Notes: a model not told the origin generated them from the letters alone. 11,401 nt of DNA from Echinostoma caproni (GCA_900618425.1 UZAN01050573.1:8802-20202), one strand, 5' to 3'; shown: positions 1 to 8,556, counted from the stretch's first letter. A program made the numbers and translations.

Positions 1-87
1 ATACATACATACATACATACATACATACATACATACATACATACATACATACATACATACATACATACATACATACATACATACATA
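1..87. repeat. (ATAC)n microsatellite
   Basis: An uninterrupted tetranucleotide repeat runs from the first base to 87 and then breaks into unique sequence at GGTGTTTC. It begins at the window edge, so the full array may be longer. No motif interruptions are visible, which suggests a young or still variable array. Confidence 0.97.
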
Positions 88-216
88 GGTGTTTCTTCCC
101 GTTACCTTACTTGATCGCCGATTGGACAGCCTATTTGTCTCTTCTCTAGTTGCACGACTAAATCGTTCAATCTGATTGCGGATTCCTTGAGAATTCAATG
201 ACCGCTTCTTGCTGCG

Positions 217-436
217 TGTAAACTACTCACAAGTTGGGGTAGCACCTCATAACATTGCTATCTACGCCCGATCGCAGGAGTCTCGTGGGGGAAACCGGAA
301 AAGCAATGCTGAAGTTTTACGCAGAGCTTTAGATAATCGGGATCGGCCACTGGAACAAGTGGTCAACCTCCACGGACTACGATGATTGGGGTTGTGTTGC
401 GCATGTCACCAAATAGGTTCCTGCTCGTCAGGCATG
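217..436 (+). pseudogene. LINE C-terminal fragment (RTE-like), 5'- and 3'-truncated
   Basis: Translating across frameshifts gives the block that follows the reverse transcriptase in trematode LINEs. LRVNYSQ (about 217) is followed by CYLRPIAGVSWG, SNAEVLRRALDNRDRPLEQV and VNLHGLR. An in-frame stop comes next, then LG, and a further shift leads to CHQIGS or RMSPNR. In intact relatives this region reads roughly as a CLR-IA-W block followed by RLRWLGHVLRM. The fragment is about 70 residues, has at least one stop and two frame changes, and lacks the polymerase domain. Similarity fades after 436 and is doubtful before about 217. It shares the 18-base string CGCATGTCACCAAATAGG with the nested element at 10122-10600, so both probably come from one subfamily. 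The family is recognised from memory, and the clade (RTE rather than CR1) is less certain than the LINE origin. Confidence 0.72.
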
Positions 437-592
437 CGTATTCAGTAATCTTTTGCCAGCTTATTCATATACTTGTACCCAGAAAATGTATTTTCGTCAC
501 AACAACCTTGTTTGCAGCACCAGGTGACCATTGGATGGACAGCTCTTTCAGAGCCAGTCCATTGGGGAATCAATGATATGATTACATGTTTT
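437..592 (+). other. Non-coding flank of the LINE fragment
   Basis: This stretch follows the recognisable LINE peptide. A short open frame continues to 576, but its translation does not resemble the expected LINE C-terminus (WHE...WGPRD...WRSC). I read it as eroded element or unique DNA with no supported gene. Confidence 0.4.
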
Positions 593-594
593 GG

Positions 595-627
<33 letters not shown>

Positions 628-641
628 GTAGATACATATAT
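593..641. repeat. TA-rich microsatellite
   Basis: An alternating (TA)n tract with interspersed TACA and TGTAGATACA units runs for about 50 bases. The tyrosine and isoleucine strings it produces in translation are artefacts of the repeat. Confidence 0.93.
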
Positions 642-648
642 ATAACAC

Positions 649-1290
649 ATGAAGGTTAGTATACCTACTTGCTTGAGGTTGGTAGTAGAAAACGGCACGA
701 CCTCATTTTTCACATTTATGCAGTTTCTGGATGGGTCAATTCCGAGATCAAATTCATTCATTACCGCCCAGCAGTTGGGATTTGAATGTATTCGAAAACT
801 TCTCCGTGTTAGAAACATGGATGAGTTAGCTCCTTCCAGAATGGTCGTCAGTGGTTAGGGTGCCGCATGTACGGGAGCAAACTGATAAATGCTTCAGTAT
901 AGTTAGTTTGGTAGACTACATGTAAAAGTGACTGCCTCCAGTGCTCAACAATGGAGAATAACAGATAGAATATGGACGAGATGAAAGTACAATACCTGTA
1001 TGAAGTCTATGAGTCATTTCAATGAATAAATTCTAGTTATATTTTTTATTGTGGTAATGTTATTTTACAACTGATGCACCAGTAATCACCGTCAAAGTTG
1101 AGAATTCATACATTTAATTTGCATTCAACTAACAGAAGCAAAAACAGGTGAATATCAATACGAATATGTTGAGTCTGATGTGGAGCAATATCAAATCCAA
1201 TTCCCGTGAATCAGGCTGGAAAAACTAAGCGTTGGGAGGAACAAATGTGAGGAAAGTGTTAGGGTGTTGCACGAGTTTGGTCAATACCCC
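649..1290. other. No supported gene; unique or decayed sequence
   Basis: Both strands carry short open frames around 582-858. The minus-strand reading contains a polar stretch (NPNCWAVMNEFDLGIDPS) and a GTAGGT that could act as a donor, but I find no convincing acceptor or homology. The remainder, to 1290, is AT-rich with frequent stops in all frames. It may be intron of the minus-strand gene suggested by the exon at 1592-2054. Confidence 0.4.
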
Positions 1291-1296
1291 TATATA

Positions 1297-1297
1297 N
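1297..1297. other. Ambiguous base (N) next to a microsatellite
   Basis: A single N lies in CTATATANCCCTATATATA, immediately before the (TA)n tract. This looks like an assembly or polymorphism artefact, and the local repeat length should not be trusted. Confidence 0.98.
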
Positions 1298-1300
<3 letters not shown>

Positions 1301-1334
<34 letters not shown>

Positions 1335-1350
1335 ATATATACATATATAG
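1301..1350. repeat. (TA)n microsatellite
   Basis: About 30 bases of pure TA are followed by imperfect TGTAATATATACATATATAG. It is the second such tract in the left part of the window and shows the same TA/CATA interruption style as 593-641. Confidence 0.95.
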
Positions 1351-1591
1351 TGAATCCGGACAGCAAGTATTAGAACGGAAAGTAATCACGTCATGTGTTG
1401 GCGAAAACGTTGGCCACGATAAACTGCGAATTGGTGAATAATCTCAGTCGCACACACGCGCACAGTTAAACACAAATGGTGGACACTTATTTTGGGGTGA
1501 GTTGTGATGTGCTTTGATATTAAAAGATACATCCAAACAAGAAATAAATCATGAATTTGATTTCATCTTAAAAATCACAGTAATTTCTTAC
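1351..1591. other. No gene seen; probable intron downstream of the candidate exon
   Basis: No open frame or repeat of note is present apart from a short CA/CG dinucleotide patch near 1450-1463. On the minus strand this would be the start of the intron that follows the donor at 1586-1591. Confidence 0.35.
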
Positions 1592-2054
1592 TCGTGCTGG
1601 GGCATTTGCCATGTTAGAGTTTGTCCATTGCGTACAAATAGCACTCATACTCTGCTTGTCACTACCAAATTTGTCCATGTACGAGGCAGTCGGTATCGGA
1701 CGCATATCATCTGCCAGTGGACCCCGGGGTTCCAAAGGACCGGGAGCGGATGACATCGAGGGTTCCATACGACCAGTCGTTTTCGATAAGAAATTTGGAC
1801 TCATCGTCGCATCCAGATTATTGGTAGGCGCAGTGGCATCAATGGAAGCGATTCCCGTGGGATTAAGACGGGAACTATCTCCACCTGCTAGCACATTGTT
1901 ACCTGTGGCTGTGTGTGACTGTGCTCCGTGCAACAGGCTCTGGTGCACACCGGTCTGTAGGTCATGCGATTTCACTGAGTAATGAGATTTGCGTGAGCAG
2001 AGTTTATTCCATCGGTCACGTTTGGGTTTGGACGTGGTTGGCTCAATGGGACGA
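1592..2054 (-). CDS. Candidate internal coding exon of an unrecognised, probably disordered protein
   Basis: The longest open frame in the window (minus, 1568-2242) contains a segment that reads like host coding sequence. At its 5' side a pyrimidine-rich tract (TTCATTCCCCCGTTTG) ends in TAG at 2055-2057, a good acceptor. At its 3' side the frame reaches CGA followed by GTAAGA at 1586-1591, a good donor, shortly before a stop at 1568-1570. The resulting exon is 463 bp: one leading base plus 154 codons, ending on a codon boundary. It is visibly richer in G and C than the flanks. The peptide is rich in Ser, Thr, Pro, Asn, Gly and Met, for example TGNNVLAGGDSSRLNPTG and SSAPGPLEPRGPLADDMRP. No folded domain, zinc finger or membrane segment is evident, which fits a low-complexity region of a regulatory or RNA-binding protein, but I do not recognise the gene. 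Alternative acceptors in the same frame lie further upstream (after TTTTGTCAG or ATTGTTAAG) and would add hydrophobic, intron-like residues. It could also be a chance open frame. Confidence 0.5.
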
Positions 2055-3063
2055 CTACAAACGGGGGAATGAACCAGCACATGGAAATGGAAAGACTTAA
2101 CAATGAAAACGATTAAAATATGCACCGTTACGGACAAATCGCCATATAAAACGGATAGAAAACATAACTGACAAAACGAGAGTACGAACAAGAAAATAAG
2201 TTCGCCGGCAAATCCGAACAGATATAACCTAAGCAAGAACAACTGAATATTGTCGAAATCTTAAACAACTAAGAGCAATACTTGATTTTTGAATGGTAGA
2301 CAGGAGACGAACAGAGTCAAATAACGAGGACTTTCCTGTCACCGATAAAACAAGAAAGTCTCTTATATGCAAGGGTTCAGAGACGCTCGCCGCTGACTGC
2401 GCACTACAACGACGGATACTACAAAGATAACACGAATGTAACACCAGTGATTCTCCAGAAAGATACTTTCGTCATTTTCTGGCAAGTCACAAAGTGAATT
2501 AACGGCCTTTGATGAGCATACTGGAAAATGGGAAACAGGTTTCGGAGAATCATGTATTGTAGGTGAAAACCCCCGATACATTTGTACTATGAAAGCTCAG
2601 ATAGAAAAGATAGAATATTGTAAGTGTACAAGAAAGCGAAAGTAAAGGCGAAATGTCAATAATTAAATAAACAAAAGCTAAAATAGATATTTGAAACATC
2701 ATGGGCCGGAAACGGAGCAGATTCAAATAAAAATAGGTACGTATAAAGAAACAAAGAAAAAAAATAAACAAGCGGGTAGACAGACAGGCGGATGTAAAAG
2801 TTTTCATGACTCATCCTGTCAAGAGGAATGCAGAGTGAATATGTTAACAGTGTAGTGTGATGCCCAAGAAAGTACAATGACTACTACTTCGATAGTGACT
2901 GACAGATACATTTCGTCACATGGGAACAGCCTAGAAATGTAAATCACTTCAAACTATTTATTCCCCTGCCGTACAGCGGCGCATCGGGCACCAAAAATTT
3001 GGCACGTGTTGCTTTATCGCCGCAGGACAGCGACTGCGTATAACATGAACTTCCAACACTTAC
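2055..3063. other. Probable intronic DNA between candidate exons
   Basis: Apart from the 76-bp candidate exon, this stretch is AT-rich. It has A-rich patches near 2740-2770 and scattered short open frames on the minus strand whose translations are hydrophobic runs typical of pyrimidine-rich intron. No repeat family or RNA gene is recognised. Confidence 0.4.
2445..2520 (-). CDS. Possible small upstream exon of the same minus-strand gene
   Basis: On the minus strand, CCTGTTTCCCATTTTCCAG is a strong-looking acceptor ending at 2521. It is followed by an open segment that includes KAVNSLCDLPENDESIFL. A GT at 2443-2444 (CACTG then GTGTTAC) could be a donor but matches the consensus poorly. With these ends the segment is 76 bp, two bases plus 24 codons plus two bases. 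The trailing two bases would join in frame to the single leading base of the 1592-2054 exon, encoding Cys-Arg-Pro at the junction. The phase match is suggestive, but one in three random pairs would show it. Treat this as a hypothesis. Confidence 0.22.
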
Positions 3064-3099
3064 CGGACGAGTAATGGATATCGAGAACTTAGGAGGCAT
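3064..3099 (-). CDS. Possible first coding exon, 12 codons before a consensus donor
   Basis: On the minus strand an ATG in the context ATTAAAATGCC opens MPPKFSISITRP and runs directly into CCGGTAAGTG, a near-perfect splice donor. That would make a short first coding exon. Its phase (0) does not match the two-base start of the 2445-2520 candidate. It would fit in-frame acceptors upstream of 2054 (after ATTGTTAAG or TTTTGTCAG), or an exon not seen here. The call rests on the donor and start context alone, with no homology. Confidence 0.2.
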
Positions 3100-3358
3100 T
3101 TTAATCTAAACCTATTCACATAACTGTATTAGCCAGATGAGGATGTTATCGAAAACGAACTTATTCGCTATTTCGTGTTTTCTGAACTTTTAAGCAAAAT
3201 GAACAAACTAGCAGCCGATCAGCTGATGAAAATACAATAATAAAATGCAATTGTTACTTGAATGAACACGAAACTGGGTCAATATGATACAATACGTTAA
3301 AAATACCATCATGAAATATGTCGTTTACTATTTTCAATTATAGTCCAGTGTGATCCGA

Positions 3359-3376
3359 GGGGGGGGAAGAGGGGAA
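3359..3376. repeat. G-run (GGGGGGGGAAGAGGGG)
   Basis: Eight G residues at 3359-3366 are followed after AAGA by four more. This is a short purine tract with no evident gene association. Confidence 0.85.
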
Positions 3377-3732
3377 ATCTTTTGTAAACGCAGACAATTA
3401 ATGATTGTGATCAGTAATTGTCGCTTGTGGTCAGTTGCTAACACCATTGGATGAGGACAGTCAACACCTTCATCGACCACTTCCCCCACTCCCTAATTTA
3501 TAAAAGTCAGGCATAAAAAAACTGAGGTTGACTGTAGAGACGCTCCGGGGGAAACGCACAACGATGAACCCACATAAGACAAAAAATATTCACTTTTGAC
3601 TACATATGCGGTGGATTAAGCGTTATATCGACCAGCAGCATAAAAGTCTATCCAGGTGTAGCATCGTCTTGAATGAAAGTATGAGAACAGTATTATGCAT
3701 CGTTACAGAAAAAATGGACGAACTACTATGGC

Positions 3733-3746
3733 GAGAGAGAGAGAGA
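3733..3746. repeat. Short (GA)n run
   Basis: Seven GA units lie in otherwise unique sequence. This is a minor simple repeat. Confidence 0.9.
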
Positions 3747-4323
3747 AAATAATATCTCTTGGAAAAATTCTCCTGCTCAAGAGAACTAACCGCAACTACG
3801 TTTGTTTCTTCGTAATGTGTATCACTGGGTTCGCTTCTCCGGACGTAGCAGGATCAGCAGCAAGAGTATAGCCTAGGCAACATAATTGTTTACGGTGCTC
3901 GTAAAATACACTCTAACCGTCGACTGAAGTTCTTAATTAGCGGCTGTTTTAACCCCGAAGATTGTTCACCAACAAAAGGCGTTTACGTCCAACGTAGCAT
4001 GCGGTAAGACCAAGGATCAAGAGAATGTCAAGCAAATTAGAAAAACGTTTCGATTGTATTGAATCAGCAAGCTTAATAATGTCTGCTACCGTTGAATACA
4101 GAAGCCTAACAGTGAGAAAAGATTGATTATCAATTAGGCAAGTTTTGTCAAGTGCCAAAACTATCGGTAAGGACCTTGGATCTATACTGTATAAGACAGG
4201 AAATAAAAGATGATTCATCAGATCTGGAACACAATGCTGAGTAGAAAATTCGGTTGTGGTTTCTGACGAAACTGGGTCAATTGGCAAAGCATGATCACAA
4301 CTCATAAGCTTATCCACCTACCT

Positions 4324-4334
4324 CCCCCCCCCCC
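4324..4334. repeat. Poly-C run
   Basis: Eleven consecutive C residues lie within CCTACCTCC...TTTGCAC. The length may be unreliable in the assembly. Confidence 0.92.
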
Positions 4335-4670
4335 TTTGCACGCGCACACATCTGAATCATCTAGGTATTTGGTGAAGGTGAGTTGACCGAGTTAAATACA
4401 AAAGCACTTTTACATTATTGTCCAACTTCAGCCTAGTAACCTGTTTCTTCTGGAACCCATCTATTTTCCTCTGAACCGCCCCGATCTGAAGAGATGCTCA
4501 GCATTTTTTCACAATTGAAGCGACAGTTTATCGTTCTAAGAAATCGAAACGCTTGGACTCTTAGCATGATCCCCGAAAATTCAGACTTGAAGCGTTCAGC
4601 CGAAGCAAATGTGGCTTTTCATTGTCTGTTTGTAAAAACGGGGACTTGTGACTTGTTTTCTGCGATCGGT

Positions 4671-4700
4671 GAAAAGTCCGGACGAAACGGTCGACTTTTC
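4671..4700. repeat. Small inverted repeat, 8-bp arms
   Basis: GAAAAGTC (4671-4678) and GACTTTTC (4693-4700) are perfect reverse complements separated by 14 bases. There is no T-run or other sign that this is a terminator or RNA gene, so it may be coincidental. Confidence 0.45.
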
Positions 4701-4702
4701 GC

Positions 4703-6469
4703 GACAAAGGCATAGACGACTCGGTATGGGATGAACACGCCTGTGAGCTGTGATTATGCTTTGCCTAGTTTTTATAAGCGGTACATGACATGATGATAGA
4801 TGGGGATCTGGAAGATGGATGGAGATAATTTCATGATGTGCACAAAGGGATGAAATGCATGGAAGTTTGATTCGGTGTCAGATGTGTGCGGTTGCTTTTC
4901 ACCAAAGTTCAGGAACCAAGCCTTAACGCAGAGGACCGCACATCAACTGAACTTCATTATAATCTATTAGCTCATCTCCGCTAGCCCATGTTCCAAATTC
5001 CATTGTCCTGTACGCCTCGGAGCCACAACCATACTGTTTCAGATTTGCCTCCAACTTAGTGAATCACTTGGTCGATCTGACTTCATCAAACAAATCAACT
5101 TCGTTCTGCTTCGTTCACTTCTATCAAATCAGGAATGTCCAAATCTATGGGACTGTTAGGGCAATTTAAAGTTACGGTATAACTGGCAATGGAGAGAAAA
5201 ATCAACCCAGTCAACCAAGCTCTAATAACTTAATAACTCTGGTTCCAACAGACCCAGGTCATGAAAAGTGCATCGCTCAGAGAACATGGCAACTCCTCTT
5301 TGGTTATAGTCACTGTGGCAGGATTTAGTGATTGAGCTATCGTCAAGGTTCGAGCCACTACAAACAGCTTTGCCTTAGACGTGTTGATCGCATTAAACAG
5401 TGCGCCAGCTTTTGTGGTCGTCGACTTGGGTTCAGCTTAGCTATCTCGCGCAAAGGGCACGGCTAGACCGACCTATTAGATCGATGTCCATCAGCGAGCT
5501 CGACAAGACTGGGGCTTGCTTCATTTCAGCATAGAAAGAGCGTGGGAAGACAGGTGGTGAATGAGCGCTGTTGGCCAACTCAAAGTGATAGTTTTTCAAA
5601 CCAAACTTGAGATAGTAAAGTCAATCAATTCCATGATATTTTTCAAATGACGCGAAATGAACATTATTTGGTGAAAGAACGAAAGTACTTGGGCTGCATG
5701 AAATGGACCGCAGTTATCCATATTTAGTACCATAGACCTTGTTATAATAGACGTAATGCGGTAGTTACTGGGATCTAATGTTCGGTTATGGAAACCGACA
5801 GTCTAAGCCATGAAACTCAAATTACCGAACCATGTAAGATCCCAACAGAATAAGCGTAGTATTGGAACGGGAAGCAGCTCCGGTGGTATTAGCAGCATTC
5901 AATCCTTAGGCCATAGGGCTCAGAGCACTCCAGAGAATGACAGCATTCTCGAAAATAAACTCAATTTACTCCCTTTTATTGGATATACAAAGACAACACT
6001 TTCAGGAAAGAGGAAACGGTCAATTACATGGCTGCCATACAATAAACAATGGGGAAAGTCAAGCGGTGGTGGTGGGATTCAAACATGTCCTCTGGGATGA
6101 TAATTCGGTGACGTTACCACCGGGCATGCAAATTGGTGACTACGTGAATAGTAATCAATTTTCTTCTTTGTACAGTTGGCTTTCAGACCCAGTCTGCATA
6201 AAAGAATCCAGTTTTAATTCAAATGCTGTAATAGTCCAGGTCACTATTTCATAACGTTCACCTATCGATATTTATTAATTCAGCAATGTGCAATACAACC
6301 AAATAACATTTTGAATGATCTAAGAGAATTCTGAATACGAGTGTGAATCGGACGGTAAATTGTATGTCCCACAGTCCGTTTCGAAGTGCATTTCGTTTTC
6401 GGGGTATAGATAGCTTAAACCATTTAAACCATTTACCACCATTGTAGAAAGTGATGCTAGTGAAATTAA
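4703..6469. other. No confident gene; decayed or intronic sequence
   Basis: On the minus strand an open stretch of about 65 codons runs from about 5408 to 5240 (includes KLFVVARTLTIAQSLNPATV) without a good start. It could be a relic of an unrecognised element. On the plus strand an ATG at 5810 opens eight codons (MKLKLPNH) ahead of GTAAGA, and TTTTCTTCTTTGTACAG ending near 6174 resembles an acceptor. These isolated splice-like signals do not assemble into a consistent gene model, so I list them here rather than as exons. Confidence 0.35.
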
Positions 6470-6712
6470 ACCAAATTGATACAGGAAATGAACGAGACGT
6501 ACCGTGGGAATTGGGGTGCACAACAGAATCGTTTCCAGTTGCGTAGAAATCCAAGGGTGAAGGGATTTAATCGAGCTCGGAATTTGTCCGTTACCTTTGA
6601 AGGAGGACAAGGAATGCAATTATGTGGGACAATGTGGCATCCAACACAAAACGTTTCCACCTCAAACACCAATAACACTGACACCAAAGCATTCGCAGTA
6701 ATTAACAGCTAA
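6470..6712 (+). CDS. Weak candidate terminal exon or relic ORF
   Basis: An open stretch of about 80 codons ends in TAA at 6710-6712. Its composition looks more protein-like than its surroundings: basic and Asn/Gln-rich at first (RGNWGAQQNRFQLRRNPRVK), then Thr/Asn-rich (STSNTNNTDTKAFA), with a purine-N-pyrimidine codon rhythm near the end. There is no in-frame ATG ahead of ATG-AAC at 6488. A GATACAG at about 6479-6485 could be an acceptor but lacks a good pyrimidine tract. No AATAAA signal is seen close downstream. It may be a last exon of a plus-strand gene, a fragment of an unrecognised element, or chance. I do not recognise the product. Confidence 0.25.
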   Translation, partial: TKLIQEMNETYRGNWGAQQNRFQLRRNPRVKGFNRARNLSVTFEGGQGMQLCGTMWHPTQNVSTSNTNNTDTKAFAVINS

Positions 6713-6856
6713 GAGAAGATGGAATGAAGAAAAGTGCTTGTGTATATCACGCTGAAGCTGCATACTGAAAGCGGAGTTAATTAAAATGTTCCCCTTTTAT
6801 TTATTAAATACCCAAGGGCTTCTTGGGGGAATATAATGATGCAGAAAACCGGTGGC

Positions 6857-6867
6857 GGGATTCGAAC
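6857..6867 (-). promoter_or_regulatory. RNA polymerase III B-box of the SINE
   Basis: GTTCGAATCCC matches the B-box consensus (GGTTCGANNCC) apart from the first base. It lies about 46 bases downstream of the A-box start, as in a tRNA gene. Confidence 0.65.
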
Positions 6868-6902
6868 TAGTGATTTCCGGGTTGCTAGCAAAATGACCCT
6901 AA

Positions 6903-6913
6903 CCACTTGGCCA
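6903..6913 (-). promoter_or_regulatory. RNA polymerase III A-box of the SINE
   Basis: TGGCCAAGTGG matches the A-box consensus (TRGYNNARNNG) and is followed by TTAGG, as in many tRNA D-arms. Confidence 0.65.
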
Positions 6914-6956
6914 CTACCGCCCACTAGACTCGGCCTTCACTGCCTGGATTCCGCTA

Positions 6957-7420
6957 ACGACCTGCCCGGAATCCTGCTTGGTAGTCACGGATATTCGTCT
7001 CCCGTAATGACATCAAACGTCGAAATATGACGGAGGCTAATACTTTGGTAGAGACTAGGATTCAACTTGTCCTGCGATGGTTTGCGCTGTTGTTGCGAGA
7101 TCCCTTATTTAAAAAACTGGAACAATCAGTGATTAGCTTCACAATGGCGGAATGCACTCCTATGACCAGCTGTTACGCAGTAAATCAGTAATGGAGTTTA
7201 CGTGGCCATCCCCATCCCCTTGAGAAGAGTAGGAGGAAGCCCTTCAGGCCCGGTAGCTTTTCGTTGCTTCGGGACTTGAATACAAAACCGTACTTGTGGT
7301 TCTGTGGGAGGTTCAGAGTGTCTACGGAGCTTCAGTTTCAAGAGACGAGATAATCTGGATAGTGCCTGGCCAGCTGAACTGTCCGTTGAAGTACTCCGCC
7401 CAGCGGTCAAGATGTTTTCT
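6957..7420 (-). pseudogene. Linker and N-terminal reverse transcriptase fragment of LINE copy A
   Basis: The linker reads DRWAEYFNGQFSWP at 7368-7410. PPTEPQVRFCIQVPKQRKAT and GPEGLPPTLLKG follow in a shifted frame at 7210-7310. Further on come NKGSRNNSANHR, then STKVLASVIFRRLMSLRETN (about 7000-7060) and YQAGFRAGR (6957-6985), corresponding to reverse transcriptase motifs 0 to 1. A stop sits between NHRRTS and ILVSTK. The catalytic motifs A to E are not present because the copy ends here. This region aligns base for base with copy B on both sides of the nested insertion, with the site equivalent to the insertion point at 7169/7170. Confidence 0.75.
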
Positions 7421-7989
7421 GTTTTGGATATGTTGTCCGTTTTACTGCGTATTGCTTCATAAACGGGGTTTCGCCAAACTCCGATTTCGCGTATCAACTG
7501 GAACAGTCATTGACTATTGCTTGATGCATTATCTGCTTCCATTTCAGTAGATAATGTTACCTACCAATTTTCACGGTCCTTCTTGAGGCTCTACGTGAGC
7601 TGACATTGCAGAAGCCACCGGGCCCCATTCGATGGCTGTCTCCTAGCTGCCAAAATCGCTGCAAGCAAGTGTGTGGTAGCGGTTGTTAAAAAAGTAACAG
7701 AAAGCCCTTATTTTGATTTTCACCGGTCGTGATTTGTTGTTTTTTCTCCACCAAGGCTACTGGCTCATTAAATATCCAATGACTCCAGGGGGCTTAAAGC
7801 TCAAATCTACGAGCAACTTTGGATGTTGGGTGCACTGCTCGTCCAATCTGGTTCAACTGTCCATCTATACTACCACGCTGCAGCGCGCTTATCTCATGTC
7901 CTATTTATAATGGGAACCAACGGCTGGGTAAGACATACGATTATGTGCTATCCGCGTCTGTTGGTCCTGTTGGCGACCAGTGAGTCAGA

Positions 7990-8530
7990 GAGTGTACTGG
8001 AGCAAAACGGATATGCCAGGCTCAACGCAGGTGCTCCAATAGGATCCGCAATTTTGTACTGAGCCAAGCCAACCGTAACCTACTGCCATGTGGTCTATCT
8101 GAGCCATTTTACCAGTTGAATTGAAGCCCCGCATTGCGCTTCGTCGGGAGATGTGTCAGAAGTCGGTAATCGATACAAGATGGTGGTTTGCGCAGAACTG
8201 AAGCAGTTGACCGTGGCTATATGTTCGCTGGCAGTACGGAGCACAATGACTATCTAGGCAAGCTTTCGATGCGCTCAGTTTTCTAACTTGCGCTTTAAAA
8301 CTGTCTGTCAGCATAACTACACCGGACCTCCGGTTCAACTAGATAAATATGGTGTTTGTAGTAGGACCAGTCTTTTTATGCGTTAAAACCGCAGGTGGTC
8401 GGTGCATGTGTTGATATCGTGAACAAACACCTGTCGGTGCTAATTTCTTCCAGACGCTGATTGACCGCTAGGGCCGCATCGCATATAAACGACTGCTGAC
8501 GGGAATTCCAAGCGATGCTTCGGTTCAATT
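7990..8530 (-). pseudogene. AP-type endonuclease fragment of LINE copy A
   Basis: This is the target-nicking domain of a non-LTR retrotransposon, related to exonuclease III/APE. Readable pieces are GIPVSSRLYAMRP (about 8480-8520), CLFTISTHAPT (about 8410-8440; intact relatives have CLFVVSAYAPT), DSFKAQVRKLSASKACLD (about 8260-8315), GQLLQFCANHHLV (about 8165-8205) and AQIDHMAVGY (about 8075-8104). The key GDFNA motif has become DSFKA, losing the Asp-Phe-Asn arrangement. The Asp-His pair in QIDH is kept. The N-terminal part of the domain is absent from this copy, and stops interrupt the frame between blocks. Confidence 0.72.
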
Positions 8531-8556
8531 CATCTTCATCATCGAACAGCGAAATA

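Larger units (their letters stand above)
3100..4670. other. No supported gene; one long but chance-length open frame
   Basis: A minus-strand open frame of 122 codons (3949-4317) is the only sizeable one. Its translation (start MDKLMSCDHALP, later LLDILLILGLTACYV) matches no family I know. No pyrimidine tract precedes it on that strand, because the sequence there is a G-run. No good donor lies at its end. A frame of that length is expected by chance in 11 kb read in six frames. The rest is unique AT-rich DNA. Confidence 0.4.
6795..6930 (-). mobile_element. tRNA-derived SINE
   Basis: On the minus strand the sequence contains a polymerase III A-box (TGGCCAAGTGG, plus positions 6903-6913) and a B-box (GTTCGAATCCC, 6857-6867) spaced as in a tRNA gene. 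After the tRNA-like head comes a body with a small hairpin (CCAAG...CTTGG near 6812-6828) and an A-rich tail (TAATAAATAAAA, about 6798-6810). The head resembles a serine or leucine tRNA but does not fold cleanly into an acceptor stem, so it is not a functional tRNA gene. SINEs are copied in trans by LINE enzymes, and RTE-like LINEs lie next to this one. The 5' end abuts the broken end of LINE copy A. I could not identify flanking target-site duplications. Confidence 0.68.

Noticed and set aside
442..818. Open frames rich in Tyr and Ile around 582-648
   Set aside because: They are translations of the TA-rich microsatellite and its borders.
842..885. tRNA-like GTCGTCAGTGGTTAGGGTGCC
   Set aside because: It resembles an A-box, but no B-box follows at the right distance and no A-rich tail is seen.
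3949..4317. 122-codon minus-strand open frame as a gene or exon
   Set aside because: No recognisable motif, no pyrimidine-rich acceptor before it (the preceding minus-strand sequence is a G-run), and frames of this length are expected by chance in 11 kb.
3359..4334. G-run and C-run as the ends of a mobile element
   Set aside because: Beyond the homopolymers the flanks are not complementary, and no internal coding or repeat supports an element between them.
6845..6925. Functional tRNA gene
   Set aside because: The A- and B-boxes are good, but the acceptor and anticodon stems do not pair properly and an A-rich tail follows, so it is a SINE.
6836..7030. Plus-strand open frame over the SINE and LINE edge
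   Set aside because: Its translation (GGGIRTSDFRVAS...) is the typical read-through of a SINE B-box in antisense, not a protein.
7296..7550. Plus-strand 84-codon open frame
   Set aside because: It is the antisense shadow of the LINE copy A linker. The minus strand gives the recognisable WAEYF..QFSWP sequence.
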